A DNA stretch of 64,000 nucleotides from Turbatrix aceti (lineage: Eukaryota > Nematoda > Chromadorea > Rhabditida > Panagrolaimidae), in assembly GCA_963969345.1 (NCBI GenBank), contig OZ017767.1:8150739-8214738 (forward strand), written 5' to 3'. Shown here in pieces: positions 1-10,699 of the stretch. Position numbers and translations under genes: made by a program. Position 1 is the first letter of the stretch. Every line of letters begins with the position of its first letter. Below the pieces are notes generated by a model. It saw only the letters and a program-made list of their open reading frames with translations, made no database searches and had not been told where the DNA came from.

Positions 1-2
1 GC

Positions 3-164
3 AAGAAGGACAAAAAAGAAAAACACCGAAGAGAACACAGCTCGAGCTCCAGGTCAAGGTCAAAATCAAAGCGAAACCACCACCACAGAAGCCGACACGA
101 TAGATCCCGTTCTCGGTCAGAGTCCAACTCGACGCTTCCGTCAATTGCATCGGATTCTGGATGA
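3..164 (+). CDS. C-terminal end of an Arg/Ser-rich protein (partial)
   Basis: The window opens inside an open frame that runs to a TGA at 162-164. The roughly 53 visible residues are Lys-rich, then alternate Ser/Arg (SSSSRSRSKSKR, HDRSRSRSES) with a short His run, and end in SDSG. Such RS tails are typical of SR splicing factors and SR-related nuclear proteins, where phosphorylated serines mediate protein contacts. The family cannot be named because all upstream domains lie outside the window. The terminal exon boundary is not visible. The reading is supported by the low-complexity but stop-free frame and by the A/T-rich non-coding DNA that follows at once. Confidence 0.6.
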   Translation, partial: KKDKKEKHRREHSSSSRSRSKSKRNHHHRSRHDRSRSRSESNSTLPSIASDSG

Positions 165-432
165 GTTTTACTTGTATTTAAATATAAACGTGGATTTGTT
201 GACTTTTTTTTTACCTGTGCAGATTGAAAAAAAATTGGAAGTAAAATTTTTTTTGCATTGAAAAAAATAATTTTCAAGGGTTTTTTTAAATAATATTTTT
301 GGATATGAACTCAATTTTGTTTTCAAAAACATACGATTTCAATTTCAATTTAAAAAAAATGTGTGTTACTACTTTTTATGATTTTTTCTTGCTTTCAGCA
401 TTTTTCCGACATGAAAAACAAACTATTGAAAA
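165..432. other. Intergenic, A/T-rich, convergent 3' ends
   Basis: A/T-rich spacer between the stop of the RS-rich gene (+) and the stop of the next gene (-). It presumably holds both 3' UTRs. I see no other structure. Confidence 0.5.
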
Positions 433-1709
433 TCACTCAATCCAGCACATATCAGGTTTTGGATAACCTGTAACCCCCGAATAAACAACTTTGAATTCCT
501 TAGAGTTGATGCTGTAGATCTTTTTGGCAACTGGAGGATTCTGGGGCACGTCGTTGAAGTCGTGCATCATTTCTTCCAACTTCATCCACTGCTCGCCTAC
601 ATACGTGCTGGAGAACTGTAGCCGAATGATGCTCTGCGGGGGACAGTTTGCCTAAAATTTTATTGTATTTATAAATACAAATTAGATTTTTTTGTTATTT
701 AAAACTCACCGGAAACATCTCGTAGAAGTCTCGGGCATTCGCTTGTTTGTCGACGTTTTCGATGTAGATGTATCGCGGAGGACCCGATGACCGGTCCACG
801 GCGTCGATTTCGTTGAAAAGGGCACTCAGCTGGGGGAGACCCATGTTCAGCGTTTTGAAGTTTAATCTGAAAAAAAAAATATATTAAAAAAAATTGATTG
901 ATTTAACAAACTGTTAAATGTTAATTATTAAAATTACAATTATTAAAATTTATTCTTTTATTAATTTAAAATTATTTTTTATGATTATAAAATTAAATAA
1001 AATTATTATTGATTATAAAAAAATTATTTTATTATGAAAAAAACTTGCAAGTTTTAAAAATCTGAAATAATTTCAACGTGTTTTATATTTTTCAAATTAT
1101 TTAACATAAAATTTTAACGCACGTCAACTTCAGGGCATTCGCCAACAAGCCTGCCACCGCCGGAAAATCAAATTTTTTGTCTACCACACAATTTGAAATG
1201 TTCAGGAACTGAACACTTTTTGGCGGAATAACCTGGGCTAATTCGTCTGCGGTAAACTCGCAGCCGTGGATGTAGACGTTTACAGGTGACCAATTGCGCA
1301 ACAGTTTTCCAATTTGATAAAAGCCAGTTTTTACATAGCAAATTGAAATTGACTGAGGGCATAGTTCTTCTGCGTGGGTTGCCAAGAATTCTGCCGACAG
1401 CGGGAGATCGTGTCTGATTGCAAAATTTGGCGTCAGCTCTTCATCGATGGGGGGATAGAAATTCACTTCCTCGACGATGTATCCCCGTTGCCGCTTGACA
1501 AGGTGGTCCAGCGGTCGAGTTTCTTTGACCGTGTGTAGCACCGGCCAGGGGGCCATTCGGATCAGGCTTCGGCTGAAACCGTAGTCCAAGCCCACGAGAT
1601 CCACGTCAAACGGCGCATTGCTCATGGGTCGGGGGATCGCCAGACGAGCTCGCTTGGAAGATTGGATGTTCTTGACCGGCGAGGAAACACGCTTCCTGAT
1701 TGACGACAT
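433..1709 (-). CDS. Unrecognised 320-aa protein, three exons
   Basis: Exons (minus strand) 1123-1709, 710-866 and 433-651 join in frame to 320 codons plus stop. Donors are GTGCGT and GTGAGT; acceptors are TTTTCAG and TTTTAG. The start is the first ATG of the long exon. The N-terminus is basic (SIRKRVSSPVK, SSKRAR), possibly a nuclear signal. The middle has leucine-spaced segments (VNVYIHGCEF, SVQFLNISNC) that resemble the irregular leucine-rich or F-box-associated repeats common in large nematode families, but I see no clear F-box at the start. No signal peptide or membrane segment is visible. I do not recognise a catalytic motif and assign no function. The three-exon structure with a coding-like frame makes a real gene very likely. 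Confidence 0.7.
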
Positions 1710-2152
1710 TTTTGGAACAGTAGAGAATACGAATAGCTAGGAGAAGTACTTTTTTTCAAAGTGGCAAACAACAATGCAATGACGAACAGGCAATAAGCTG
1801 GTGCTTGACTCCACCTACCTGTCGAGCAGACGCCATGAAAGTTGCTCTTCCATTTATGGCACCCATGTTCGCGGGATGTGTGAAAATCCCTTGCAGGGGG
1901 GCCTGCTGGCGAGGTATTTGAATAAATTATGACAATTAACGAAGAATGGACAACTTCTATCGGATCGATTGTTGAACGCACAGAGCAGATGCAAGGGTTT
2001 GCCATATTGTTTGTTTTACATAAATACATGAGTTCGTAAAATTTAGCCCTTTCTGCAAGCAAACACCACTTGAGGCGCATCTTTTTCGTTGATGCACACA
2101 CATTTCAAGCTTACAATAACTTTGAATCATCGTTTATATTTGTAACAACATA
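1710..2152. other. Intergenic, no gene seen
   Basis: Spacer upstream of the 433-1709 gene; it should hold its promoter. Short open frames on the minus strand show no exon-like borders or protein character. Confidence 0.4.
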
Positions 2153-2312
2153 TTAAAAGTCAAGTTCTTGGCACATGTCGAAGGTCAACGGCGGAATGGT
2201 ATGCAACTTGGCAAGCAACGGATCAACGGACTTAAAAGTCATAAAAGCTTCAGCATTGAATTCGTCCACGTTTCGGTGGCAAAAAATGTCCGTGCCGCCT
2301 TCTTCTTTGACT
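2153..2312 (-). pseudogene. 3' fragment of an unrecognised gene at the palindrome breakpoint
   Basis: A minus-strand open stretch ends in TAA at 2153 and reads as a plausible protein C-terminus of about 53 residues (CHRNVDEFNAEAFMTFKSVD ... MCQELDF). It runs without interruption into position 2313, where sequence homologous to the antisense of NDC80 begins. Its upstream part therefore appears to have been cut off by the inverted duplication. The product is not recognised. It may be non-coding, but the composition is far less A/T-rich than the surrounding spacers. Confidence 0.4.
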
Positions 2313-2639
2313 GCAAAGGAATCGGTGATCGTCGAGAAACGGGGCCTCGAAGCGGATGCAGTCGCGAAGCTCAAAGCCGAAGTCCACGCGGGAACGATGC
2401 GGTCCTCCGAGCTGTCCAAGGAGATCCTCCGCGTCGAGTCTGAGCACCGACACCGGATCCAGGACATTGACGAGGCGACGGATGCCTTTATGGAGGGCGC
2501 CATCGAGCAGCTCGAAGAAGTTCAGGTGGCCAACGAAAATCAGCAAAACTACCTTCTGACAGTGCTCGAAAAGGCTGTCAAGCGGAACAACGAATTTCAA
2601 GAGGACGTCGAGGCTTTTGGCTCCCGCACGGAAAATTGA
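2313..2639 (+). pseudogene. NDC80 3' end fragment (left arm of palindrome)
   Basis: About 109 codons match the C-terminal end of the intact NDC80 gene (7109-7435, minus), down to the same stop after GSRTEN. Homology begins abruptly at 2313 (partner 7435). Nothing upstream resembles the remaining NDC80 exons, so this is a 5'-truncated copy produced by the inverted duplication. Confidence 0.85.
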
Positions 2640-2847
2640 GATTTTTTGTCCTGTTTGTCGGAAATAAACGAAAGGATAAAAAATATTTGTTTTTCAATTT
2701 GAAAACCTTTATCAATATGAAATTTTGGTTTTCTTTGTAAAAAACGTCCATTCTCAAAGGATGCGACGTTTTATTTTATTCATGACAAAATTAAATGGAC
2801 AAAAGCAAAAATCAAAGACGAATAAACAATTTATACGAATACAGTAG

Positions 2848-4560
2848 TCACGGGACCAAATTTTTTTTACCGTTCTTTTTTTCACGGTAAATATAAAAAT
2901 ATAAAATAAACAGTAGTCCACAGGCGGTGACGAGTAGCAGAATTGTTAAAGCCAGAGGCGTCATCTTTGCACGGGAATTATCCACGGCTTGTGTAACAAG
3001 TTGCTCGATACCTCGATATTTACCGTAGAGCGCTTGGGCAGAAAACATAGTTCGGCACAAAGCATCTTTGTCCTTCGATGTTGCCATTTCAGGCGCCAAC
3101 TTCTTGCACTCATCTGTAAGACTGACTCCAATGACTTCGCCGGGAAGCTGATTGCACAAATTTATGAAAAAAGTCTGAAAACCAATTTTTTGTTAAAAAA
3201 AAGAGAAAAAAGACATACATCAGGGATTTCTTTGGGCTCATTCGTAGCTGTCAGTTTGTCGAGACACTGAGATTCGGCGCTTGAACATGCAACACAAGCC
3301 GCAGCGAGTACTTGGATGGAATCTATTATAAAAAATACGATCTTTACAAAGTCAAGGATTGACAAAACTTTGAGCGTAGAATCCGTTACAAATTTAAAAA
3401 CATAAAATTTTCCAAATACTGAAACAATAAAAAAATTTTCATCAAAACAGTTTTCGGTCTTTTTTAAAGTCATAATTTTTTTTTTAAATTATTTGTAACC
3501 GATTCTAAGAAAAGGGTCAACAATTCGTTTATTACCATATGCAATCGATTCACACTGGGCTGCGCCTTCAGTATAGTGTTCAATGAAGTCGCAGTTATTT
3601 GAAATTCTGACGAAAGCATCTACAAAATCCGAATTACCGTAATTTACTACCATAACCCTGTTGTCTTACTGGTAAAGTTTCTGTCGTAAGGATAGCCATA
3701 TAGAACCTCCGTTTCTTCGCCAAATGCGATAGTCGGTAATCCAAATTGATATGTCACACCGTTGATTTGTGTGACGAATGGTCCACCGCTGTCTCCTAGA
3801 TAGATCATATTGAGCACCCGTCCGGCAAGTATCCATTCGGAGTCTATATGAAAAATGGGTAGCTCAGCTTTGCGAAGTCGAAGATCATATTTCAGCACAA
3901 GAGTATCATTAGGGTCACGCTCTTCATGGTACCCGTACCCCAGGGCCGTCAGAGTTGTGAAATTGTTCATGTCAGCAGCTAGTTTAATAGGTTGGACGTC
4001 GAATTCGTATTCTGGGAACAGTGTAACGACGGCAACGTCACTTGAACTCATGTCGGGAGCAATATCATACTTTTTGTTGATCATCACTGTCACACCGCCT
4101 CTAAACACTTTATTAGACTTATGAAGCACAATTGTAATATCATTTAGATCAACTAAGCGTCTGAAATCGAAACGTCATAAAAATATTTATTTAAAAGCGC
4201 AAAACAAAAGCTTACAAAGAGACGTTCTCTTCGGTATCGTTGCAATAGAAACAATGAGCCGCGGTCAGTACGTGCTTCTTTGAAATCACGCTACCCGTGC
4301 AATGTCTCTGTAAAAAACGCCTCTGTACAAAATAAAAACGGACTTTTTGTTTGAATAACTCACAAATTTATTAGGACATTTTGTTTCAATTAGGACAACG
4401 AATGGATACTCGTTGTTGCGGACAAGCTCACCGCCGATGATTCTGGCAGGTCTCAGTAGTTCGTCGTCAGATAAGTCGTCGAAAGCCACAGGACTGCTCA
4501 CTGACAATGGTAGAGCAACGTCCAAGACAGCCAGTATCAAAAATAAAACGAAAAACGCAT
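2848..4560 (-). pseudogene. Chymotrypsin-family protease, left palindrome copy, start lost
   Basis: Mirror image of the gene at 5062-6900 with the same six-exon layout. The protease core is readable: IIGG activation site, TAAHC with the catalytic His, SSSDVAVV with the Asp, GDSGGPF with the Ser, and the C-terminal membrane segment. The ATG used by the right copy is present at 4558-4560, but one base is missing shortly after it and the next in-frame Met is changed to Leu (TTG). The signal peptide is thus out of frame with the rest, and I find no other in-frame ATG upstream. The C-terminal 103 residues are identical to the right copy, while the protease domain differs at many positions. Either a recent pseudogene or a gene with an unseen upstream start. 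Confidence 0.7.
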
Positions 4561-5061
4561 TTTCGAAAAGTACGCGGAAAAAGTTGAAGAAAAACTGATG
4601 TGAGTAAATCCAACAACTCTTACGCTACTGTCACCTTGAGCATTCAAATTATTGTTGTCATTCACGTCATTTATCGCATAATAGAAAGGCATGGTAAAGC
4701 CGAATTGTGTGATGGCAAAATTCAGTAAAAAATACTGTAGCAGTTCAAATGTTCTTTTTTTGAAACTTTTTGAGCCATGGTTGTAAAAACAAATGTCTAC
4801 ACCATCTGATGGTAGTATCTATGTTTTTTCAACCTTGGATCAAAAAGTTTCAAAAAAATGAACATTTGAACTTCTACAGTGTTTTTTACTGAATTTTGCT
4901 CATGCCCTATTTCGGCTTTACCATGCCTTTCGATTATGCAAATAAATGACGTGAATGACAACAATAATTTGAATGCTCAAGGTGACAGTAGCGTAAGAGT
5001 TGTTGGATTTACTCACATCAGTTTTTCTTCAACTTTGATGTCTTCCGCGTACTTTTCGAAA
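4561..5061. other. Palindrome centre between two divergent protease copies
   Basis: Holds the paired 5' regions of both protease copies and the symmetry centre near 4808. Any promoter here is mirrored and could drive both directions. No further gene is seen. Confidence 0.5.
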
Positions 5062-6900
5062 ATGCGTTTTTCGGTTTTATTTATGATACTGGCTGTATTG
5101 GCCGTTGCTCTACAATTGTCAGTGAGCAGTCCTGTGGCTTTCGACGACTTATCTGACGACGAACTACTGAGACCTGCCAGAATCATCGGCGGTGAGTTCG
5201 TCCGCGACGACGAGTATCCATTCGTTGTCGGAATTGAAACAAAATGTCCTAATAAATTTGTGAGTTATTCAAACAAAAAGTGTGTTTTTATTTTGTACAG
5301 AGGCGTTTTTTTTACAGAAGCTTTGCACGGGTAGCGTGATATCAAGGAAGCACGCACTGACCGCGGCTCATTGTTTCTATTGCAACGATACCGAAAAGAA
5401 CGTCTCTTTGTAAGCTTTTGTTTTGCGCTTTTAAATAAATATTTTTATGACGTTTCGATTTCAGACGCTTAGTTGATCTAAATGCTGTTGCAATTCTGCT
5501 TCATAAGTCTAATCAAGCGTTTAGAGGCGGTGCGACAGTGATCAACAAAAAGTACGATATTGCTCCCGACATCAGTTCAAGTGACGTTGCCATCGTTACA
5601 CTGTTCCCAGAATACGAATTCAACGTCCAACCTATTAAACTAGCTTCTGACATGAACAATTTCAAAACTCTGACGGCCCTGGGGTACGGGTACCATGAAG
5701 AGCGTGGCCCTAATGATACTCTTGTGCTGAAATCGGATCTTCAACTTCGCAAAGCTGAGCTACCCATTTTTCATATAGACTCCGAATGGATGCTTGCCGG
5801 ACGGGCTCAGAAGATGGGCTATCATGGAGACAGCGGTGGACCATTCGTCACACAAATCAACGGTGTGACATATCAATTTGGGTTAGCGACTATCGCATTT
5901 GGCGAAAAAACGGATGTTCTATATGGCAATCCGTACGACAGAAACATTACCAGTAAGACAACAGGATTATGGTCAGGGATTGGCAAACGTTCGTGTTCGT
6001 TCGCGACGAACATTGACAAGAATGTTCGCGTTCGTTCGATTTCTCGAACAAAATGAACAAAATGTTCGTGTTCGTTCGCCAATCCCTGGTTATGGTACAT
6101 AGTAAATTACGGTAATTCGGATTTTGTAGGTGCTTTCATCAAGATTTCAAATAACTGCGACTTCATTAAATACTATACTGAAGGCGCAGCCCAGTGTGAA
6201 TCGATTGCATATGGTAATAAACGAATTGTTGACCCTTTTCTTAGAATCGGTTACAAATAATTTAAAAAAAAAATTATGACTTTAAAAAAGACCGAAAACT
6301 GTTTTGATGAAAATTTTTTTATTGTTTCAGTATTTGGAAAATTTTATGTTTTTAAATTTGTAACGGATTATACGCTCAAAGTTTTGTCAATCCTTGACTT
6401 TGTAAAGATCGTATTTTTTATAATAGATTCCATCCAAGTACTCGCTGCGGCTTGTGTTGCATGTTCAAGCGCCGAATCTCAGTGTCTCGACAAACTGACA
6501 GCTACGAATGAGCCCAAAGAAATCCCTGATGTATGTCTTTTTTCTTTTTTTTTAACAAAAAATTGGTTTTCAGACTTTTTTCATAAATTTGTGCAATCAG
6601 CTTCCCGGCGAAGTCATTGGAGTCAGTCTTACAGATGAGTGCAAGAAGTTGGCGCCTGAAATGGCAACATCGAAGGACAAAGATGCTTTGTGCCGAACTA
6701 TGTTTTCTGCCCAAGCGCTCTACGGTAAATATCGAGGTATCGAGCAACTTGTTACACAAGCCGTGGATAATTCCCGTGCAAAGATGACGCCTCTGGCTTT
6801 AACAATTCTGCTACTCGTCACCGCCTGTGGACTACTGTTTATTTTATATTTTTATATTTACCGTGAAAAAAAGAACGGTAAAAAAAATTTGGTCCCGTGA
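5062..6900 (+). CDS. Secreted, membrane-anchored chymotrypsin-family serine protease (right copy)
   Basis: Exons 5062-5259, 5318-5409, 5465-5952, 6130-6213, 6331-6530 and 6574-6900 join in frame to 462 residues. A signal peptide (MRFSVLFMILAVLAVALQ) precedes a short acidic propeptide ending RIIGG, the zymogen cleavage site. TAAHC, SSDVAIV and GDSGGPF supply the His-Asp-Ser triad. The residue six before the catalytic Ser is Met, not Asp, so trypsin-like Arg/Lys specificity is not expected. After the protease domain come a hydrophobic stretch, a Cys-containing region (ACVACSSAESQC) and a terminal membrane segment (LTILLLVTACGLLFILYFYIY) with a basic tail. This would tether the enzyme to a membrane, or exons 5-6 could belong to a separate small gene. 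The third intron carries a MITE. Confidence 0.75.
5974..6088. mobile_element. hAT-type MITE, 115 bp, in right-arm protease intron
   Basis: Terminal inverted repeats CAGGGATTGGC / GCCAATCCCTG flank an interior of repeated GTTCGTTCG words. Target-site duplications are 8 bp: ATTATGGT (5966-5973) and GTTATGGT (6089-6096), one mismatch. The left palindrome arm has the uninterrupted site (GGGTTATGGTAG in gene orientation), so insertion followed the inverted duplication. An 8-bp duplication with CAGGG ends fits the hAT superfamily. It lies within an intron. Confidence 0.85.
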
Positions 6901-7108
6901 CTACTGTATTCGTATAAATTGTTTATTCGTCTTTGATTTTTGCTTTTGTCCATTTAATTTTGTCATGAATAAAATAAAATGTCGCATCCTTTGAGAATGG
7001 ACATTTTTTACAAAGAAAACCAAAATTTCATATTGATAAAGGTTTTCAAATTGAAAAACAAATATTTTTTATCCTCTCGTTTATTTCCGACAAACAGGAC
7101 AAAAAATC

Positions 7109-9980
7109 TCAATTTTCCGTGCGGGAGCCAAAAGCCTCGACGTCCTCTTGGAATTCGTTGTTCCGCTTGACAGCCTTTTCGAGCACTGTCAGAAGGTAGT
7201 TTTGCTGATTTTCGTTGGCCACCTGGACTTCTTCGAGCTGCTCGATGGCGCCCTCCATAAAGGCATCCGTCGCCTCGTCAATGTCCTGGATCCGGTGTCG
7301 GTGCTCAGACTCGACGCGGAGGATCTCCTTGGACAGCTCGGAGGACCGCATCGTTCCCGCGTGGACTTCGGCTTTGAGCTTCGCGACTGCATCCGCTTCG
7401 AGGCCCCGTTTCTCGACGATCACCGATTCCTTTGCGTCGATTTCCGCTTTTTTGAGGGCAAGATTGGAGATTTCGTCTTCGACGGCTTTGACACTCCGTC
7501 CATACGAATGTCCGATTTCACGCATCCGCTGTTCGGAATACGATATTTCTGTTTCGTATTTTTGGACTTTCGCGTCGAGACCGCATGATTCGGAAACACA
7601 GGAGTCGATCTGGCGATTGATAACATTCAAAAGTGCAGAAGAGACTTTGGCAAAATTCTCGAGACAGACGCCAGCATCCTCGACGGAGGCGAGTTTGATG
7701 TCACGAACGAGGTCGTAGACACCCACGGCCTGGACTTCGGTTTTGGGCATAACGCGTTCTGCGACAGTGACGAGCGAATTCCCGGCTTCGTTGAACTGAG
7801 CGCTGACAGCTTGGAGAGCCTTCATGGACCTGCGCTGGGCTTCGGCGGGCTTGCTGACGAGTTCCTGCTGCTGGGCAGAGAGATCGCGAAGTTGTTCGCG
7901 GAGCATGGTGAGTCTCGAAGCAGCTTCACGCGCTTCGACGGGCTTGATTTTCTGATTCGCGATTCGACGCTTCATGTCGGTGTTTGAGAGGGTCAGAGCT
8001 TCGCATTGCTGAGTGATACGGTTGGCTTCGTTTTGTTTTCGGAGCTGAAAAAGGAAAAAGAATTGACGAAAAAAAACTTGATAAAATATTTTTAGGCCAA
8101 AAAATAATACGATTTTTGAAAGAAAAAAAGAAACAGAGAACACATGGACAATTCGCTGCGGGAGTTACGATAGAAAAAAAAGAATACGTTCGAATAAAAT
8201 TTGCGATTAGAAAATAGGGCAACAGAAACATTTCCCTGCAAGAGTTAGGCATACGGTAAAAATCGTAATCAGAAATGACAAATTACGATTTTTAGATAAA
8301 AAACTATGTATAAAATATCTGAATTTTCGGTAAAAATTATAAATTATAAAAATTAGGGTGCACAATGCGAACAAGAATTTTTTCCTCCTGGAGTTACGAT
8401 TGAAAAAACAAACGTATACCGTAAACATCGTAACCGGCAAGTTTTCCATGCAGAAATTACGAAAATTGTAAAAATCGTAACCATCGGACAACAATTACGA
8501 ATTCGACGTAATTCTACCGTAAATAACCTTCTTTTCGTAGAAATCCCCATTTTTGGCCTAAAAACCCCAAAAAAACCCACAAATTCGTTCTCTTTGGAAG
8601 CAATGTAGTCCCGGACACCCTGAACGTAGCGGTCGAGATTTTCGTTGTCAGTCTGGAGGTGCTGAACCGTCTGCTTTTCCATATCACGGTCACGTTCCGC
8701 CTGCTCCAGCCTGATACGAAGATTCTCGTGATCGCGCTTGGAATCAGCCAATTCCGTATCGTACTTCGCCGTGTCCTGGCCGATGTTCAGATTCCCGAGA
8801 AGGCCACGCTCAACTTCCTGGGCTTCTTCGGTAAAGGAATGATCGACGTTGGGTTGCAGAAGGGATTTCTTGTACGCGGTGGTGAAAAAGCTGTAAACGT
8901 ACTGAAAAAAGGAAGGAAAAAATAAATAAAGATTGATCGTATATCATAAATTTTTTTGGGGAAGGGAAAGTGGAAAAAAGGTATTATTATAAATACTTAC
9001 GCCCCGACGATAGCTTTCAGGATCATTTGGGTTGTCGGTGCCGAGGATGCTCGCGACGCTGCAGGTACGGTCGATCTCGACGACCTCGATGAGCCACGCC
9101 ATGGCGTCGATGACCTGGGGCCAAGCGTTGGGAGCGCCGACGTTTTCAAACGTGCTCTGGCGGAGGGTGGCGGGGTAACCGTAAGCCTTGAGAATCGTCA
9201 TGGCCTAAAATTTTTATAGAAACTAAATTTGAAAAAAAAACTAACAAAAAAATTTAAATTTATAAATTTCAAATATTCAAAAACAAATGTTTTTTAATAA
9301 TAAAAAAAATTAAAATAAAAACGAATGTTAAAAAATTGTTAAAAATAAAAACAATTTTTTTTTAATAAAAACAAATTTTTAAAAATTGAAAAAATTCGCC
9401 AAAAATTTTCGAATACAAAATTTGGACGAAAATTTCAGTTCAAAATGCAATTTTTTTGGCTTTTCGCTCGCAAAAAAACATATTCGACAGTTTACAAGTA
9501 AAAATATGTACATAAAAAATACAAACCTCAGACTGAATTTTTGTGAAAGTAAACTCCGAGTCGAGAAGCGAGTAGACGTATTTGAACAACAACGTGAAAT
9601 TATTGATCGACGGTTGATTCACAATCTTGGAATCGATGTTTGACTCATTTTCAACGAGAAAACGTCGGATCGTAGCCTTCTGACGCTCGATGTATTCTCG
9701 ATCACGGATGTTGCGCGTCGAGCTCGACTGAGGATTGGCCGAGCTAAACATGCTCGCCCGGGGAATGCTCAGACGATTCACGTGGGCATCCGATCTTTAA
9801 TTAAACCAAAAATAAACGACGTTGAAGCATGATTAACAAAACTTACGGTCGTACATAGCTAACTCGACTCTGGCGATTTTCGAGGACGCGATTGTATCGA
9901 CCCGCCACCGATTGCGGCTGTATCGAAGGTCGACCACGAGCAGGTGTCCGGAGCGAAAATGGTCGACTTGATTCTGCCAT
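7109..9980 (-). CDS. ndc-80: NDC80/HEC1 outer-kinetochore protein
   Basis: Exons (minus) 9847-9980, 9527-9794, 9001-9204, 8581-8901 and 7109-8044 join in frame to 620 residues, close to human HEC1 (642). After a basic N-terminal tail (SRPFSLRTPARGRPS) comes the calponin-homology domain with its hallmark pattern: GYPATLRQSTFENVGAPNAW followed by VIDAMAWLIE. The rest is a long coiled coil, as expected for the arm that pairs with NUF2 and ends at SPC24/SPC25. The protein binds microtubules at kinetochores in mitosis. A poly(A) signal (AATAAA, 7080-7085 on the opposite strand) lies only 24 bases past the stop. The last 327 bases of the gene form the outer part of the palindrome's right arm. The 536-base intron 4 repeats a TACGGTAAA/ATCGTAA motif. 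Confidence 0.92.
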
Positions 9981-10268
9981 GATTAGGGAAACGATGTTCG
10001 ACGAAATATGAAAACTATAGAAAACAGAAAAAAACGTGAACAGCAATCAAAGGAAAATCTTCCCGCGCGTTTGTATTTTCGTTGTGAAACCTTTTCTTTG
10101 GAGGGAAAAACTTGAATGATAGTAATTTTTTCGTATTTGCTTTTTCTTACGTATTCTTTTTCTTATATTTTATTTTTGCCAAATAATGTATTCTCCTTGC
10201 TAAACATCACTGTGGAAATCTTTTCTAAACTTCTATAACCCGGAAATAAGCTGATCCGCTATCGGCAG
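9981..10268. other. Upstream region of NDC80
   Basis: A/T-rich spacer presumably holding the NDC80 promoter. No other gene is seen. Confidence 0.4.
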
Positions 10269-10327
10269 CAGACATGAAAACGGGCCTAATTTTTAGGCCG
10301 GACTTCGGCGGGCCATTTTCATGTCTG
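10269..10327. mobile_element. Miniature hAT-like element, 59 bp
   Basis: Inverted ends CAGACATGAAAA / TTTTCATGTCTG enclose a G/C-rich core, flanked by a perfect 8-bp duplication ATCGGCAG at 10261-10268 and 10328-10335. The 8-bp duplication fits hAT. The size is near the lower limit for a transposable unit. Confidence 0.8.
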
Positions 10328-10335
10328 ATCGGCAG

Positions 10336-10699
10336 TACGAAGCAGAGTACGAAGGAGAAATGTGCTAAGAATGTTGTATAAGAAACCTTTTCGTTTTTCT
10401 TTTCATCCTAAAAGCAACATTATATTTTGGAAAAGCGCAAACAAAAAAAAATATTCAGACATGTTTTTATGAATTTCTAATTATAAATTCATCAAAACAT
10501 GAATTCATAACGTTGGCCGGTAGACGTTCCATGGAATCGCATTATGGTATTGTATGTAATGTGGTGCTAACCATTGAGAAGGACAGTAAATACATTAAAT
10601 AAATAAATAACGTTAGCCGTTAATATTAAAAAATCGCTTTATAAATTCACCAGATTGTTTTACCAAGTTTTCATTTTAATCACGCTTCGTTCAAGTGTC
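10336..10699. other. Upstream region of beta-glucuronidase copy 1
   Basis: A/T-rich spacer without a recognisable gene; probable promoter of the gene starting at 10700. Confidence 0.4.

Larger units (their letters stand above)
2313..7435. repeat. Approx. 5.1-kb palindrome (inverted duplication with almost no spacer)
   Basis: The sequence from 2313 rightwards is repeated in reverse complement from 7435 leftwards. Outer positions pair with coordinate sums of 9748; nearer the centre the sum is 9616, the difference being mainly a 115-bp insertion in the right arm. The arms meet near 4808: GTTCAAATGTTC on the left answers GAACATTTGAAC on the right with only a few dozen mismatched bases between. 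Each arm holds a protease gene reading away from the centre, and the outermost part is the NDC80 3' end. Arms differ by substitutions and indels, so this is not a simple chimeric-read artefact. Confidence 0.9.

Noticed and set aside
2313..7435. Palindrome as pure assembly artefact
   Set aside because: Arms carry many substitutions, indels and an arm-specific MITE with its own target duplication; a chimeric artefact would be identical. Long-read confirmation is still desirable.
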